DNA of 64,000 nt from Opitutales bacterium (GTDB lineage: Bacteria > Verrucomicrobiota > Verrucomicrobiia > Opitutales > UBA953). Of this stretch, positions 27,369 to 36,170 are shown piece by piece (positions within the stretch are counted from its first letter, which is position 1; each line of letters opens with the position of its first letter). The notes under the pieces are model-generated. The model ran no database searches. It worked only from the letters and a program-made list of their open reading frames with translations, and was not told the origin of the DNA. Location: assembly GCA_017531845.1 (NCBI GenBank), contig JAFXKI010000007.1, forward strand, positions 248,001 to 312,000, in the 5' to 3' direction. A program made the position numbers and the translations under genes.

Positions 27369-29006
27369 ATGAGCGACGAACAGAAAAAATCAGCCAACTC
27401 TCTCGCAGACATTTCGCACGACCTTTTTGCCGTGCGCATGGAAAAGCTCAACCAACTGCGCGCCGCCGGCGAAGACCCGTTCCGCGCCAACTGGAACCAG
27501 ACGCACACTTCCAAAGACTGCGTTGCCCTCATGCAACCCGCCATCGACGCCGCAAAAGCCACGGGAACGGACATTCACGAAATCCCGTCCTCGACCGAGG
27601 AAGTTTCCGTCGCCGGGCGCGTTATCGCCATTCGCATCATGGGCAAAGCGAGCTTCATGAAACTTCTCGACCGCGACGGCGTGCAGCAGATTTATCTCAC
27701 GCGCGACATTCTCGGTGAAGACCGCTACAACAAGCATTTCAAAAAAATGGTCGACATCGGCGACTTTGTCGGCGTGCGCGGCGAGCTTTTCGTCACGAAA
27801 ACCGGCGAAGTTACCGTGCGTGCCCGCGCCTACGAACTCGTCGCGAAAGCACTTCGCCCGCTTCCGGAAAAATGGCACGGCATCACGGACGAAGAACAGG
27901 TTTCCCGCCAGCGTTATCTCGACCTCATCGCGAACGCGGATTCGAAAAAACGCCTCCTGCAACGCTCGCAAATCATCGCCGAAATCCGCAAATTTCTCTG
28001 GCAACGCGATTTCGTGGAAGTCGAAACACCGTCCTTGCACCCGATTGCCGGCGGCGCGGCGGCTCGCCCGTTCATCACGCATTTTAATGCGCTCGACTGT
28101 GAATTTTTCCTGCGTATCGCGCTCGAACTTCACCTGAAACGCTGCCTCGTCGGCGGGATCGAACGCGTTTTCGAAATCGGTCGCGTCTTCCGCAACGAAG
28201 GCATCGACCGCCGTCACAATCCGGAATTTACGATGATGGAAATCTATCAGGCGTATTCCGATTACGAAGGCATGATGACGCTCATCCGCGAACTCATTCA
28301 GCACCTTTGCAAAACCGTTATCGGCACGACAACGATCACGCGCTACGACGGGCAAGTCATTGAACTCGGCGGCGAATGGCGCGTTGCCGATTACAAAGAC
28401 CTCGTGCGGGAACGCACCGGTCGCGCCGACTGGTTCGAACTTTCCAAGGCGGAAAAAATCGCCGAATGCCGCCGCATGGCAGACGAAATTCGCGCCCAAG
28501 CCAAGGCGGAAGCCGAAGCCCGCGGCGAAGAGCTCAAGAACAAAGACCTCATGGTGCCGGATCCGCGCGAAGACTGGGAAGATTACGAAGTTACGAACGA
28601 AGTTTACGGCAAGCTCATCGAGCCGAATCTTATCCAGCCGACCTTCGTCACGCACATCATGAAGGAGCTTTGCCCGCTTGCGAAAATCAACGAAAAAGAC
28701 CCGAGTGTCATCGACGTTTTCGAGCTCTGCATCAACGGGCAGGAAATCGCTCCCGCGTATTCCGAGCAAAACGACCCGATTACACAGCGCACGATGTTCG
28801 AACTCCAAGCCGGCGAAGAGCAACAAAAAATCGACCAAGACTTCCTCGTCGCGATGGAACACGGCATGCCGCCGGCGGGCGGAATGGGCGTCGGCATCGA
28901 CCGCCTCTGCATGTTGCTTACGGGTTGCGCAAACATCCGCGAAACGATTCTTTTCCCGACGCTTAAGCCGGACTACGTTTCCGGTCCGCAGAAGAAGGAA
29001 GCATAA
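27369..29006 (+). CDS. lysS: Lysine-tRNA ligase, class II
   Basis: This 545-aa enzyme charges tRNA-Lys. An N-terminal OB-fold anticodon-binding domain (about 60-190) is followed by the class II core with motif 2 FRNEGIDRRHNPEFTMMEIY and motif 3 GMGVGIDRLCMLLT. An insertion rich in Lys, Glu and Ala (about 370-405, KAEAEARGEELKNKD) extends the protein beyond the usual ~505 residues. It lies alone between two motif-type terminators. Confidence 0.96.
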   Translation: MSDEQKKSANSLADISHDLFAVRMEKLNQLRAAGEDPFRANWNQTHTSKDCVALMQPAIDAAKATGTDIHEIPSSTEEVSVAGRVIAIRIMGKASFMKLLDRDGVQQIYLTRDILGEDRYNKHFKKMVDIGDFVGVRGELFVTKTGEVTVRARAYELVAKALRPLPEKWHGITDEEQVSRQRYLDLIANADSKKRLLQRSQIIAEIRKFLWQRDFVEVETPSLHPIAGGAAARPFITHFNALDCEFFLRIALELHLKRCLVGGIERVFEIGRVFRNEGIDRRHNPEFTMMEIYQAYSDYEGMMTLIRELIQHLCKTVIGTTTITRYDGQVIELGGEWRVADYKDLVRERTGRADWFELSKAEKIAECRRMADEIRAQAKAEAEARGEELKNKDLMVPDPREDWEDYEVTNEVYGKLIEPNLIQPTFVTHIMKELCPLAKINEKDPSVIDVFELCINGQEIAPAYSEQNDPITQRTMFELQAGEEQQKIDQDFLVAMEHGMPPAGGMGVGIDRLCMLLTGCANIRETILFPTLKPDYVSGPQKKEA

Positions 29007-29040
29007 AGAGATTAAAAGATTAGAGCTTAATGCTAAAAAA

Positions 29041-29081
29041 GCGTTCCCGTGATGAACTTTGCGGGAACGCTTTCGCTTTTT
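29041..29081 (+). terminator. Terminator of lysS with an inverted motif pair
   Basis: GCGTTCCCG (29041-29049) pairs with CGGGAACGC (29062-29070). An A-run precedes the stem and TTTCGCTTTTTG follows it. The downstream gene psd converges, so the hairpin may act in both directions. Confidence 0.8.
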
Positions 29082-29117
29082 GGGAAAATACGTTCCCGCC
29101 GCGTCGCAGTTTTTATA

Positions 29118-30008
29118 CTAACTGATATTTTCGCCTAAAATCGTACCCATTTTGGCGTAGGTTTCACGACCTTCGGAAGAATTTTTCACCAAATCTTCCG
29201 CAAGCTTGATTTTCCCGGGCTCAAACAAGGTCGCGACAAACGAACCGCCGAAACGGAAGTAGCCCAGTTCGTCGCCCTTTTCGTAAAATTTCCCGGGTGT
29301 GAACGTCGTGCGAATCGTTCCGACATTTGTCGCGCCGATAAGAACCTGGACAACTTTCCCGAACTGCGGCGAATCAATTTCAATCACTTCTCGCTTATTT
29401 TCCCAAAGATAGGCGATACGTTGCGAGAGCGCAATCGGGTTGACGGAAAACAGCGCGCCATTGACAAGGCGCGGCGCAGAAGGCGTTCCCGCCACCGGAA
29501 AATGAAAGCGGTGATAATCCGTCGGGCAAAGGCGGGAGCAAAGAATTGCGCCGCCACGATACCGCTTCGCAAGTTCGGCAGAACCTAAAAGTTTTTCCAA
29601 ATCAAACGCCTGCCCTTTTGCATAAATCGTCATCTCTGCCCCATCAGCACAAGGATACGCCAAATGTCGCCCGTCCGCCGGAAGCACCGCAGCGGAAGTC
29701 GCAAGCGGGCGCGCCCCGGGCTTCAGTTTCCGGGAAAAGAAATCGTTAAACGAAGAAAAGCTTTCCGGTGCATCGGCGAACTCCGCCGCATCCAATCCGT
29801 ATTGAGCAATAAACGGGGCGACCTTCGCGCGGGAACGCGGGCGCGACATCAGCCACCCGTATATTTTTGAAAACACCGCACGGCGAATCAGCACGGCAAG
29901 TGCCGCCTTACCAAGCAAAGTTTCATAAACCCAGCGCAACGCTCCTTCGCCGTAAATAGCTTCTTCCTCCGTTTTTCCTGTTTCCCGATTAAAAAATTCA
30001 ACTTTCAT
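29118..30008 (-). CDS. psd: Phosphatidylserine decarboxylase proenzyme
   Basis: This 296-aa enzyme converts phosphatidylserine to phosphatidylethanolamine at the inner membrane. Recognisable parts are FNDFFSRKLKPGARP near residue 85, the active region CPTDYHRFHFPV near 160, and the self-cleavage site in YFRFGGSFVATLF near 255. The Ser of FGGS would become the pyruvoyl group. The residue after it is Phe, where Thr is usual (LGST or GGST), which is uncommon. Length fits the larger bacterial group. Confidence 0.9.
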   Translation of the reverse strand: MKVEFFNRETGKTEEEAIYGEGALRWVYETLLGKAALAVLIRRAVFSKIYGWLMSRPRSRAKVAPFIAQYGLDAAEFADAPESFSSFNDFFSRKLKPGARPLATSAAVLPADGRHLAYPCADGAEMTIYAKGQAFDLEKLLGSAELAKRYRGGAILCSRLCPTDYHRFHFPVAGTPSAPRLVNGALFSVNPIALSQRIAYLWENKREVIEIDSPQFGKVVQVLIGATNVGTIRTTFTPGKFYEKGDELGYFRFGGSFVATLFEPGKIKLAEDLVKNSSEGRETYAKMGTILGENIS

Positions 30009-30133
30009 AACTTTACGGAAAAAACTAACACCTAACCTTGCCGCTGAAAATTAGAAAAAACGGGAACGCCTTCTGGCGCGGTAAAATATCAATATCACAA
30101 AATATGTTTTTTCGTTTTCTCGTAGAGTTTTTT

Positions 30134-30161
30134 TTGGCATAAATTCTCGAAAGTCTAATTT
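30134..30161 (+). promoter_or_regulatory. Candidate sigma-70-type promoter of the CysJ-like gene
   Basis: TTGGCA (30134-30139) and TAATTT (30156-30161) are 16 bp apart, in an AT-rich stretch 27 bp before the ATG at 30189. Match to the consensus is fair, not proof. Confidence 0.45.
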
Positions 30162-30188
30162 TTTTATTCACTCCAAAATAACACAGTC

Positions 30189-31355
30189 ATGTCAGATCCT
30201 ACTCCCTGCGCTTACGACAAAAATAATCCGTTCCCGGCAAAACTCAAAGTACGTTGCCGCGCGAACGCTCCCGAATCGCAAAAAGAAACGGTTCACTTAG
30301 AAATCGATCTCACGGGAAGCGGACTCGTTTATAAATCCGGCGACTCTCTCGGCGTATTCCCGCGCAACACCGCGCAACTCGTTGATGCCGTGCTCAAGGC
30401 TTATAAATTTTCCGGCAACGAAACGGTAACGCTTCCGAAAACGGAAACGCAACTGAGCCTTCGGGAAGCCCTCACGACACAGTTCGCACTCGGTGCCGTC
30501 ACAAAAAAATTTGTTCAATTCGTCCACGACAACGCCGCTTGCGAATGCGACAAGGCAAAACTCGCCGAAGTGCTCGGGAACGCCGATCCGGTCGCACAAA
30601 AAGCATGGATCGATGCGCGCCACGTCGTCGACTTCGGCGAAGAATTTCCGTCCGTAAAATGCGAAGCGCAAGCCTTCATTGAGCAACTCCGCAAGCTGAT
30701 GCCGCGCCTTTACTCCATCTCGTCCAGCCCGGAATACGTCGGCAAAGACAGCGTACACCTCACCGTCGCGGTTGTGCGCTACGAAACCAACGGACGCAAG
30801 CGCGACGGCGTGTGCTCAACTTTCCTCGGCGAATACGCGCAAGTCGGCGAAACAACGCTTCCGGTCTTCGTTTCAAACTCTCACTTCGGACCGCCGGCGG
30901 ATCTCGACGCCCCCGTTATCATGGTCGGACCGGGAACGGGTATCGCTCCTTTCCGCAGCTTTGTTCAAGACCGTGCCGCTCGCGGTGCCAAAGGCAAAAA
31001 TTGGCTTTTCTTCGGCGACCAACGCGTTAAGACGGACTTCCTCTATCAGGAGGAATGGGAAAAAGCACTCGCCGACGGCTTGCTCACGCGCCTCGACTGC
31101 GCATGGTCCCGCGACCAGGATTACAAGATCTACGTTCAGGACAAAATCCGCGAAGCCGGTGCCGAGCTCTGGAAATGGATTAACGACGAAGGTGCCTACT
31201 TCTACATTTGCGGCGACGCTAAACGCATGGCAAAGGATGTTGAAGCCGCGTTGATTGAAATCTTCAAAACTCAGGGCGGGCTTGACGATGCCGGCGCTGC
31301 TGCCAAGCTCAAAGAGCTAAAAACGCAAGGACGTTACCAAAAGGACGTTTACTAA
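30189..31355 (+). CDS. CysJ-like FAD/NADPH oxidoreductase lacking the flavodoxin domain
   Basis: This 388-aa protein matches the FAD-binding and NADPH-binding halves of sulfite reductase flavoprotein alpha and cytochrome P450 reductase. It has GDSLGVFPRN near residue 52, RLYSISSSPEY near 175, GVCSTFL, GPGTGIAPFRSF near 245, and a C-terminal CGDAKRMAKDVE and KDVY with an aromatic end. The N-terminal FMN (flavodoxin) domain is absent, so electrons must pass to a separate FMN or iron-sulfur partner. No cysI is in the window. The acceptor, possibly sulfite reductase, remains an inference. Confidence 0.8.
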   Translation: MSDPTPCAYDKNNPFPAKLKVRCRANAPESQKETVHLEIDLTGSGLVYKSGDSLGVFPRNTAQLVDAVLKAYKFSGNETVTLPKTETQLSLREALTTQFALGAVTKKFVQFVHDNAACECDKAKLAEVLGNADPVAQKAWIDARHVVDFGEEFPSVKCEAQAFIEQLRKLMPRLYSISSSPEYVGKDSVHLTVAVVRYETNGRKRDGVCSTFLGEYAQVGETTLPVFVSNSHFGPPADLDAPVIMVGPGTGIAPFRSFVQDRAARGAKGKNWLFFGDQRVKTDFLYQEEWEKALADGLLTRLDCAWSRDQDYKIYVQDKIREAGAELWKWINDEGAYFYICGDAKRMAKDVEAALIEIFKTQGGLDDAGAAAKLKELKTQGRYQKDVY

Positions 31356-31386
31356 TAAAGAAGATTAAAGATTAGAGTTTAAAGAG

Positions 31387-31426
31387 ATGCGTTCCCGTGA
31401 GAAACTTCGCGGGAACGCATTTTTTA
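31387..31426 (+). terminator. Terminator of the CysJ-like gene with an inverted motif pair
   Basis: ATGCGTTCCCG (31387-31397) pairs perfectly with CGGGAACGCAT (31410-31420) and is followed by six T. It ends 17 nt before the next start codon. Confidence 0.85.
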
Positions 31427-31442
31427 CATTTTCTTTCTGACA

Positions 31443-32558
31443 ATGGAAACTGACCAAGCCCCCGAAAAATCCCCTCAACGTGCAGAACGCCTGCTTTCGC
31501 TCGACGCGTTTCGCGGAGCGGACATGCTCTGTATACTCGGTTTGGATACGCTCGCGTATGCCTTGACAAACGCATTCCCGCAAAACGGAATTTTTCGGGA
31601 AGCGGCATTACAATTCGGGCACAAGGCTTGGCAAGGACTTACGCTTTACGACTGCATTTTCCCGGCGTTTGTTTTTATTTCCGGAATGGCAATGGCATTT
31701 TCGTTTGAAAAAAAGCACGAACGCGGCGCCGGGAACGCCCGCATCGCGCTTTCGCTTTTGCGGCGTGCCGCCATTTTGGTGGCACTCGGAGCCATCCTCC
31801 AAGGCGCACTTTCGTTTCATTTTTCGGAAACGCGCTGGGCTTCCGTTCTCGGATTAATCGGTATCGCCAATGCTCTCGGCGGGCTTCTCGCGCTTTTTCT
31901 AAAAAAGCCGAAACGCATTGCATTTGCGCTGTTTTTGCTCGCGGGAACGCTGAGTGCGGCGCAATTCCTCGGCGGAGATTTTACGCCGCAAGGCTCCGTC
32001 AATGCAAAGCTCGACGCGTGGTTGCTTCCGGGAAAATTTCATTACGGGAACTACGATCCGGAAGGCATTTTGTGCGTTGTGAGCGCGAGCGTGGCAGTGC
32101 TCGCCGGCTTCCTCGCCGGGCAATTTCTGGTTTCCCGCAAAGAGGATCGCACTTCATGGAAAACGGCGGGAACGCTCGCCGCAATCGGCACGGGAATTCT
32201 CGTTTTCGGATACTCGGCGGGAACGTTTTATCCGATAATCAAAAACATTTGGACGCAAACTTTCGTCTTCGTCGCCATTGGGTGGAGCCTGCTTGTGTTT
32301 TCCGTCTTTTACGTGCTTTTTGATGTGCTGAAATTGGAAAAACTCTCGTTTTTCTTCAAAGTCATCGGCGTGAACGCAATTGCGATTTACGTTTTGCAGT
32401 GGATTTTTCCGTTCCGCAACCTTTCCGTGCTGCTTTTCGGCGGGACTGCGGAACTTTCGGGGAACGCCGCAGGAATCGTCCTCGCAGTCGGAACAATCAC
32501 GCTAAAATGGTTTTTCCTGCTTTGGCTTTTCCGCCGAAAAATCTTTTTCAAAATTTAG
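31443..32558 (+). CDS. NagX/HGSNAT-like integral membrane acyltransferase (DUF5009-type)
   Basis: This 371-aa protein opens with RLLSLDAFRGADML, a signature of the NagX, YeiB and heparan-alpha-glucosaminide N-acetyltransferase group. YDCIFPAFVFISGMAMAF and about ten hydrophobic segments follow. Related proteins transfer acetyl groups to amino sugars across a membrane. A link with the GH84 hexosaminidase 5 kb away is possible but only suggestive. The stop codon overlaps the convergent folB stop by 4 bp. The gene has its own leader after the preceding terminator. Confidence 0.75.
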   Translation: METDQAPEKSPQRAERLLSLDAFRGADMLCILGLDTLAYALTNAFPQNGIFREAALQFGHKAWQGLTLYDCIFPAFVFISGMAMAFSFEKKHERGAGNARIALSLLRRAAILVALGAILQGALSFHFSETRWASVLGLIGIANALGGLLALFLKKPKRIAFALFLLAGTLSAAQFLGGDFTPQGSVNAKLDAWLLPGKFHYGNYDPEGILCVVSASVAVLAGFLAGQFLVSRKEDRTSWKTAGTLAAIGTGILVFGYSAGTFYPIIKNIWTQTFVFVAIGWSLLVFSVFYVLFDVLKLEKLSFFFKVIGVNAIAIYVLQWIFPFRNLSVLLFGGTAELSGNAAGIVLAVGTITLKWFFLLWLFRRKIFFKI

Positions 32559-32932
32559 TCTCGCGTAAACGCCATACGCACGCCGAGATCTTCAAATTCT
32601 AAGCCGACAGGAGCTTGCGGCTTACGGACAGCGACTTCAACGGCACAAACGCGCGGGAACGCCGCGAGTATTTTTTCTCCGATTGCCTTTGCAAGACGCT
32701 CAATCAATTGAAACGGCGGGCGCGCTTCCACGCATTCTTTAGCGAGGGCGGCGGCGCGAGCGTAATCCGCGGTTTTTGAGAGATCGTCCGTTTCGGCGGC
32801 TTCGGTAAGCGGAATGCTCATTTTTAAATCGACAAAGAACCACTGCCCTTCCCGGTTTTCTTTTTCAAAAACGCCGTGGTAGCCGTAAGCTTTAATTTTG
32901 CGGACAAAGATTTCGTCAGTTCGTGTATTCAT
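32555..32932 (-). CDS. folB: Dihydroneopterin aldolase
   Basis: This 125-aa enzyme of folate synthesis converts 7,8-dihydroneopterin to 6-hydroxymethyl-dihydropterin. The fold is recognisable from KIKAYGYHGVFEKENREGQWF, VDLKMSIPL, TADYARAAALAKE, FQLIERLAKAI and the C-terminal VEVAVRKPQAPV. The conserved Glu and Lys of the active site are present. It lies 17 bp downstream of miaA, as part of a cdsA-miaA-folB run. Confidence 0.88.
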   Translation of the reverse strand: MNTRTDEIFVRKIKAYGYHGVFEKENREGQWFFVDLKMSIPLTEAAETDDLSKTADYARAAALAKECVEARPPFQLIERLAKAIGEKILAAFPRVCAVEVAVRKPQAPVGLEFEDLGVRMAFTRD

Positions 32933-32949
32933 TTATTCTATACAAAAAA

Positions 32950-33879
32950 TCAGGAAAGCTCGCGAACTTCATCAATCGGAATTTGCGTGCGGAACCATTT
33001 GCGTTGCTTAGCGGCAAGTTGACGGGTAGAAAGTGCCACGGATTCGGCAAGTGCGGAAACACCGCCCGGCTCTCCGCCGGAGAGCCACGCGAGCGTTTCG
33101 CGGTAGCCGATGGCGTTTCCGGCGGGCGTTCCCGCGCGAAGCGCTCCTACGGCGACAAGGGCGCGCACTTCGTCGAGCAACCCTTCGGCAAACATTTTTT
33201 TTGTCCGCAACTCGATACGCCGGTTTAAGTCTTCTTTTTCGCGGGAAAGCAAAATCGTGTGTTTTGAGTGCGCGGCGAAAACGCATTCCCGCGCGTCAAA
33301 TTCCGCCTTCAGATCAGACAGTGTTTTTCCGGAAGCGAGGCAGCGCTCCAAGCCCTTGGCGATGCGACGCGGATTTTCCCAATCAAAATTTTCCGGAGCG
33401 GCGCGTCCGTCGTCGTTTATTTCCCGCAGTTTTTTTTCGGCGAAAGCATTCCCGCAGGCAAGGATTTCTGCCACGCGTTCCCGCACGGAATTCGGAATTT
33501 CCAAATCATCCGTAACGGGCGAAAAAAATGATTTCAGATAAAAACCGCTTCCGCCGCTGACGAGCACATTTTTTCCTCGGGAAAAAATATCGGCAACGGT
33601 TTTTTGCGCGTATTCAACGTAATCTCCGACGGAAAAATTTTCGCCGGGAGAAACCAAATCCAAACCGTGGTGAGGCACGCGGGAACGCTCTGCCGGTGTC
33701 GGCTTTGCCGTCCCGATGTCCATTCCGCGATAAACCGTTGTTGAGTCGCAACAGAGAATTTCCGCATTATTTTCTTCGGCGAACGCGAGGGAAAGTTCGG
33801 TTTTCCCGACTGCCGTCGTTCCCGTAATAATGAAAATTTTGTTTTTTAACACAGAAAAAACGGCTGTGTTAACGTCCAC
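32950..33879 (-). CDS. miaA: tRNA dimethylallyltransferase
   Basis: This 309-aa enzyme adds an isopentenyl group to A37 of tRNAs that read UNN codons. It shows a P-loop GTTAVGKTELS near residue 20, DSTTVYRGMDIGTAKP near 45, and the downstream VPHHGLDLVSP and SGGSGFYL motifs. Length is usual. It is 2 bp downstream of the cdsA stop, so they are cotranscribed. Confidence 0.95.
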   Translation of the reverse strand: MDVNTAVFSVLKNKIFIITGTTAVGKTELSLAFAEENNAEILCCDSTTVYRGMDIGTAKPTPAERSRVPHHGLDLVSPGENFSVGDYVEYAQKTVADIFSRGKNVLVSGGSGFYLKSFFSPVTDDLEIPNSVRERVAEILACGNAFAEKKLREINDDGRAAPENFDWENPRRIAKGLERCLASGKTLSDLKAEFDARECVFAAHSKHTILLSREKEDLNRRIELRTKKMFAEGLLDEVRALVAVGALRAGTPAGNAIGYRETLAWLSGGEPGGVSALAESVALSTRQLAAKQRKWFRTQIPIDEVRELS

Positions 33880-33881
33880 GT

Positions 33882-34778
33882 TTAAAGAACGTAATACATG
33901 ACGATGGCGTAGCCGACGGGCGCGACGAAAATCAGCGAGTCGAGCAAATCCAACGCGCCGCCGATGCCGGGAATTGTCGCGCCGGAATCCTTGTCGCCTG
34001 CCTGACGTTTAAACGCGCTTTCGACGAGGTCTGAAACCACGCTCGTTGCCGAAATAGGCAGTGCGCAAAGAGCCGCCTCAAGCGGAGAAAATGTAATCGT
34101 CCAAACACCGAAACTGTTGAACGCATAAACCAAGCCGGCACTTCCGAGCATCGAGAGAGCCAGTCCGCCGAAAACGCCTTCCCAACTTTTGTTCGGACTG
34201 ACGGAAGGAGCGAGTTTGTGCTTCCCGAATTTGCATCCGAAGAGCAAGCCGCCGATGTCCGTAAATTTTGCCGCGAGCACAATCCACACGCAAAGCAACA
34301 CGCCGTCCATGCCTTTGAGTCCGGCAAGCAAGGCGTAGAAGCTAACCATGAGCGGAATATAAAGCACACCGAAAAGCGTAGAAAGCCCCTTCAGCCATCC
34401 CGGTATTTTCTGTTTCGCCATTAGGTAAATTCCGAAGAAGAAAACGAGTGCCGCAACCCAGATCAGCACGGGAACGCGCAGTTCCGTTCCCGCCGGGTCC
34501 TTTTCCGACGCGTAGTAAAAAAACGGAACGAGAGCGGTGCCGAGAATCAGCCCGAGCACAATGCGCGGAGATCCGCCGAAATGCTCGGCAAGCTTGTAAA
34601 ATTCATAAAGAGCGAGCGTGGAAACAAGCGTCATCAACGCAATTGCCCCGTAAATTTTTCCGAAATAAACAACACAAAAAAGCAAAACAAAAAGAGCCAA
34701 TGTGCTCACACAACGGCGCGCAAAACTGTGGCTTTTAAAATATTCGGAAATTTTGAGGATAAGCGTTTTCGGATTCAT
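33882..34778 (-). CDS. cdsA: Phosphatidate cytidylyltransferase
   Basis: This 298-aa integral membrane enzyme makes CDP-diacylglycerol, the precursor of all phospholipids. It starts at 34778 (MNPKTLILKISEYF); longer frames overlap the divergent gene. About eight membrane segments are visible. The C-terminal CDP-alcohol signature is SAFKRQAGDKDSGATIPG followed by IGGALDLLDS, with two changes from the usual PGHGGxxDRxDS. ILAAKFTDIGGLLFG and SPNKSWEG fit the family. Together with gpsA, psd and the prenyl synthase it covers lipid synthesis. Confidence 0.92.
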   Translation of the reverse strand: MNPKTLILKISEYFKSHSFARRCVSTLALFVLLFCVVYFGKIYGAIALMTLVSTLALYEFYKLAEHFGGSPRIVLGLILGTALVPFFYYASEKDPAGTELRVPVLIWVAALVFFFGIYLMAKQKIPGWLKGLSTLFGVLYIPLMVSFYALLAGLKGMDGVLLCVWIVLAAKFTDIGGLLFGCKFGKHKLAPSVSPNKSWEGVFGGLALSMLGSAGLVYAFNSFGVWTITFSPLEAALCALPISATSVVSDLVESAFKRQAGDKDSGATIPGIGGALDLLDSLIFVAPVGYAIVMYYVL

Positions 34779-34863
34779 GGGGCGAGAGTGTAGAACATTT
34801 CCCGCGTTCCCGCGAACAGAAAAACGCTCGACGTTTTTAAAATAAAACGCTTCACTGCCTTCC

Positions 34864-36063
34864 ATGTCCGTCTCTTCCTTCTCGCATCCGCCCTGCGTTG
34901 CGGAAATCCAGGGGCTCTTCGGGCCCGTTTCGCTTTCCGAGCGCGTTTTCCAAAAAATCTGGCATCGCGGGGATTTCCGCACGCATGCGCTCCGAACCTG
35001 CTCCGGAAAGCCACTCGAAATCATTTCCCGCGGCAGGTGGAACAAGCTCGCCGGACCGGATTTCCTCGACGCAGAACTCCGCATCGACGGGAAAAGCGTT
35101 TTCGGTGACATCGAATTTCACTTTTACGCGGAAGACTGGCTTGCGCACGCGCACGACAAAAATCCGGATTTCGGAAACGTCGTTCTTCACGTTCTTTTAT
35201 TTCCTCCGAAAAAAAACTTCCCACAGGAAAATGCCCGCGGGAACGCAATGGAAACGTTTCTGCTGCTCCCGCATCTGACCGTTGATCTCGAAGAATACGC
35301 CTCCGCCGACGCACTCGCCGCCCTTGAAGGACGCGCCGAAGCCGACGCCGCGCTCGAAGTTTTACTTTCTCAAACGCCTGCCGAGCGAGACGCGCTACTC
35401 GAAAAATGCGCGCGGGAACGCTACCTACAAAAAGTGCGTTTCATGAAAATGCGCTTGGAAAAATCTTCGTGGGAACAGGCTTTGCACGAAATCTTTCTCG
35501 AAACACTGGGGCTGCGGCGCAACCGGACGGCGATGTCGCGGCTTGCGTTGAAATTTTCTCCCTCGGCAATGTTGCTCGCCGGAGCGGAAAGCCTTTTCAA
35601 GATCGCGGAGGGCACGTGGCAACTTTCCGGCGTGCGCCCGGCAAACCACCCGCGTTCCCGCCTCGCGCAATATTTGAAACTTCTTGAAAAAAAACCGTCG
35701 TGGATGAGCAGTCTGCTCGAGTTTTCGCGAAAACTTCCGGCGGAACTTCCGTTTTCGCCGGACGGGAGAAAACTCCGTTCCCGCGAAAAACTCTCCGCCC
35801 TGCACCGTTTTTTGTCGGAAGAAATTTTTGCCGGAACAATCGGCGGCACGCGTTTTGAAACGCTCATGTGCGACGCCGTTTTGCCCTTAATCGCAGCCCG
35901 AAGCGGAAAAGATTTTTTCACCTTGTGGTTTCACTGGTTTATCGGAGATGCTCCGGCAAAAGTTTTGCCCATACTCCGCTCCGCAAATCTTATCTCACGG
36001 GAACGCCCGCTTTGTAACGGATACTTTCAGGCTATTCTACAGATTTTTCTCACAAGAAAATAA
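34864..36063 (+). CDS. DUF2851 family protein
   Basis: This 399-aa protein matches the DUF2851 pattern from start to end: a QKIWHRG segment, then ISRGRWNKLAGPDFLDAEL, GDIEFHFYAEDWLAHAHDK and NVVLHVLLFP in the first 130 residues, and RPANHPRSRLAQY later. No signal peptide or membrane segment is visible. Conserved Asp, Glu and His residues in the first third recall metal-dependent enzymes, but no activity is established to my knowledge. It is divergent from cdsA with 85 bp between starts. Confidence 0.8.
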   Translation: MSVSSFSHPPCVAEIQGLFGPVSLSERVFQKIWHRGDFRTHALRTCSGKPLEIISRGRWNKLAGPDFLDAELRIDGKSVFGDIEFHFYAEDWLAHAHDKNPDFGNVVLHVLLFPPKKNFPQENARGNAMETFLLLPHLTVDLEEYASADALAALEGRAEADAALEVLLSQTPAERDALLEKCARERYLQKVRFMKMRLEKSSWEQALHEIFLETLGLRRNRTAMSRLALKFSPSAMLLAGAESLFKIAEGTWQLSGVRPANHPRSRLAQYLKLLEKKPSWMSSLLEFSRKLPAELPFSPDGRKLRSREKLSALHRFLSEEIFAGTIGGTRFETLMCDAVLPLIAARSGKDFFTLWFHWFIGDAPAKVLPILRSANLISRERPLCNGYFQAILQIFLTRK

Positions 36064-36170
36064 GCGTTCCTCTCAAAAAAATGTAGCGGCTCAAAGCTCA
36101 CGACAACGCACGTCGCTATGCCGCAATCGTTAATTGCCAAGCCGCGATTTAGAGAATACTCTGCTCCTTC

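Noticed and set aside
27390-28862. 490-aa open frame on the minus strand
   Set aside because: It is antisense to lysS over its whole length and has shadow-type composition.
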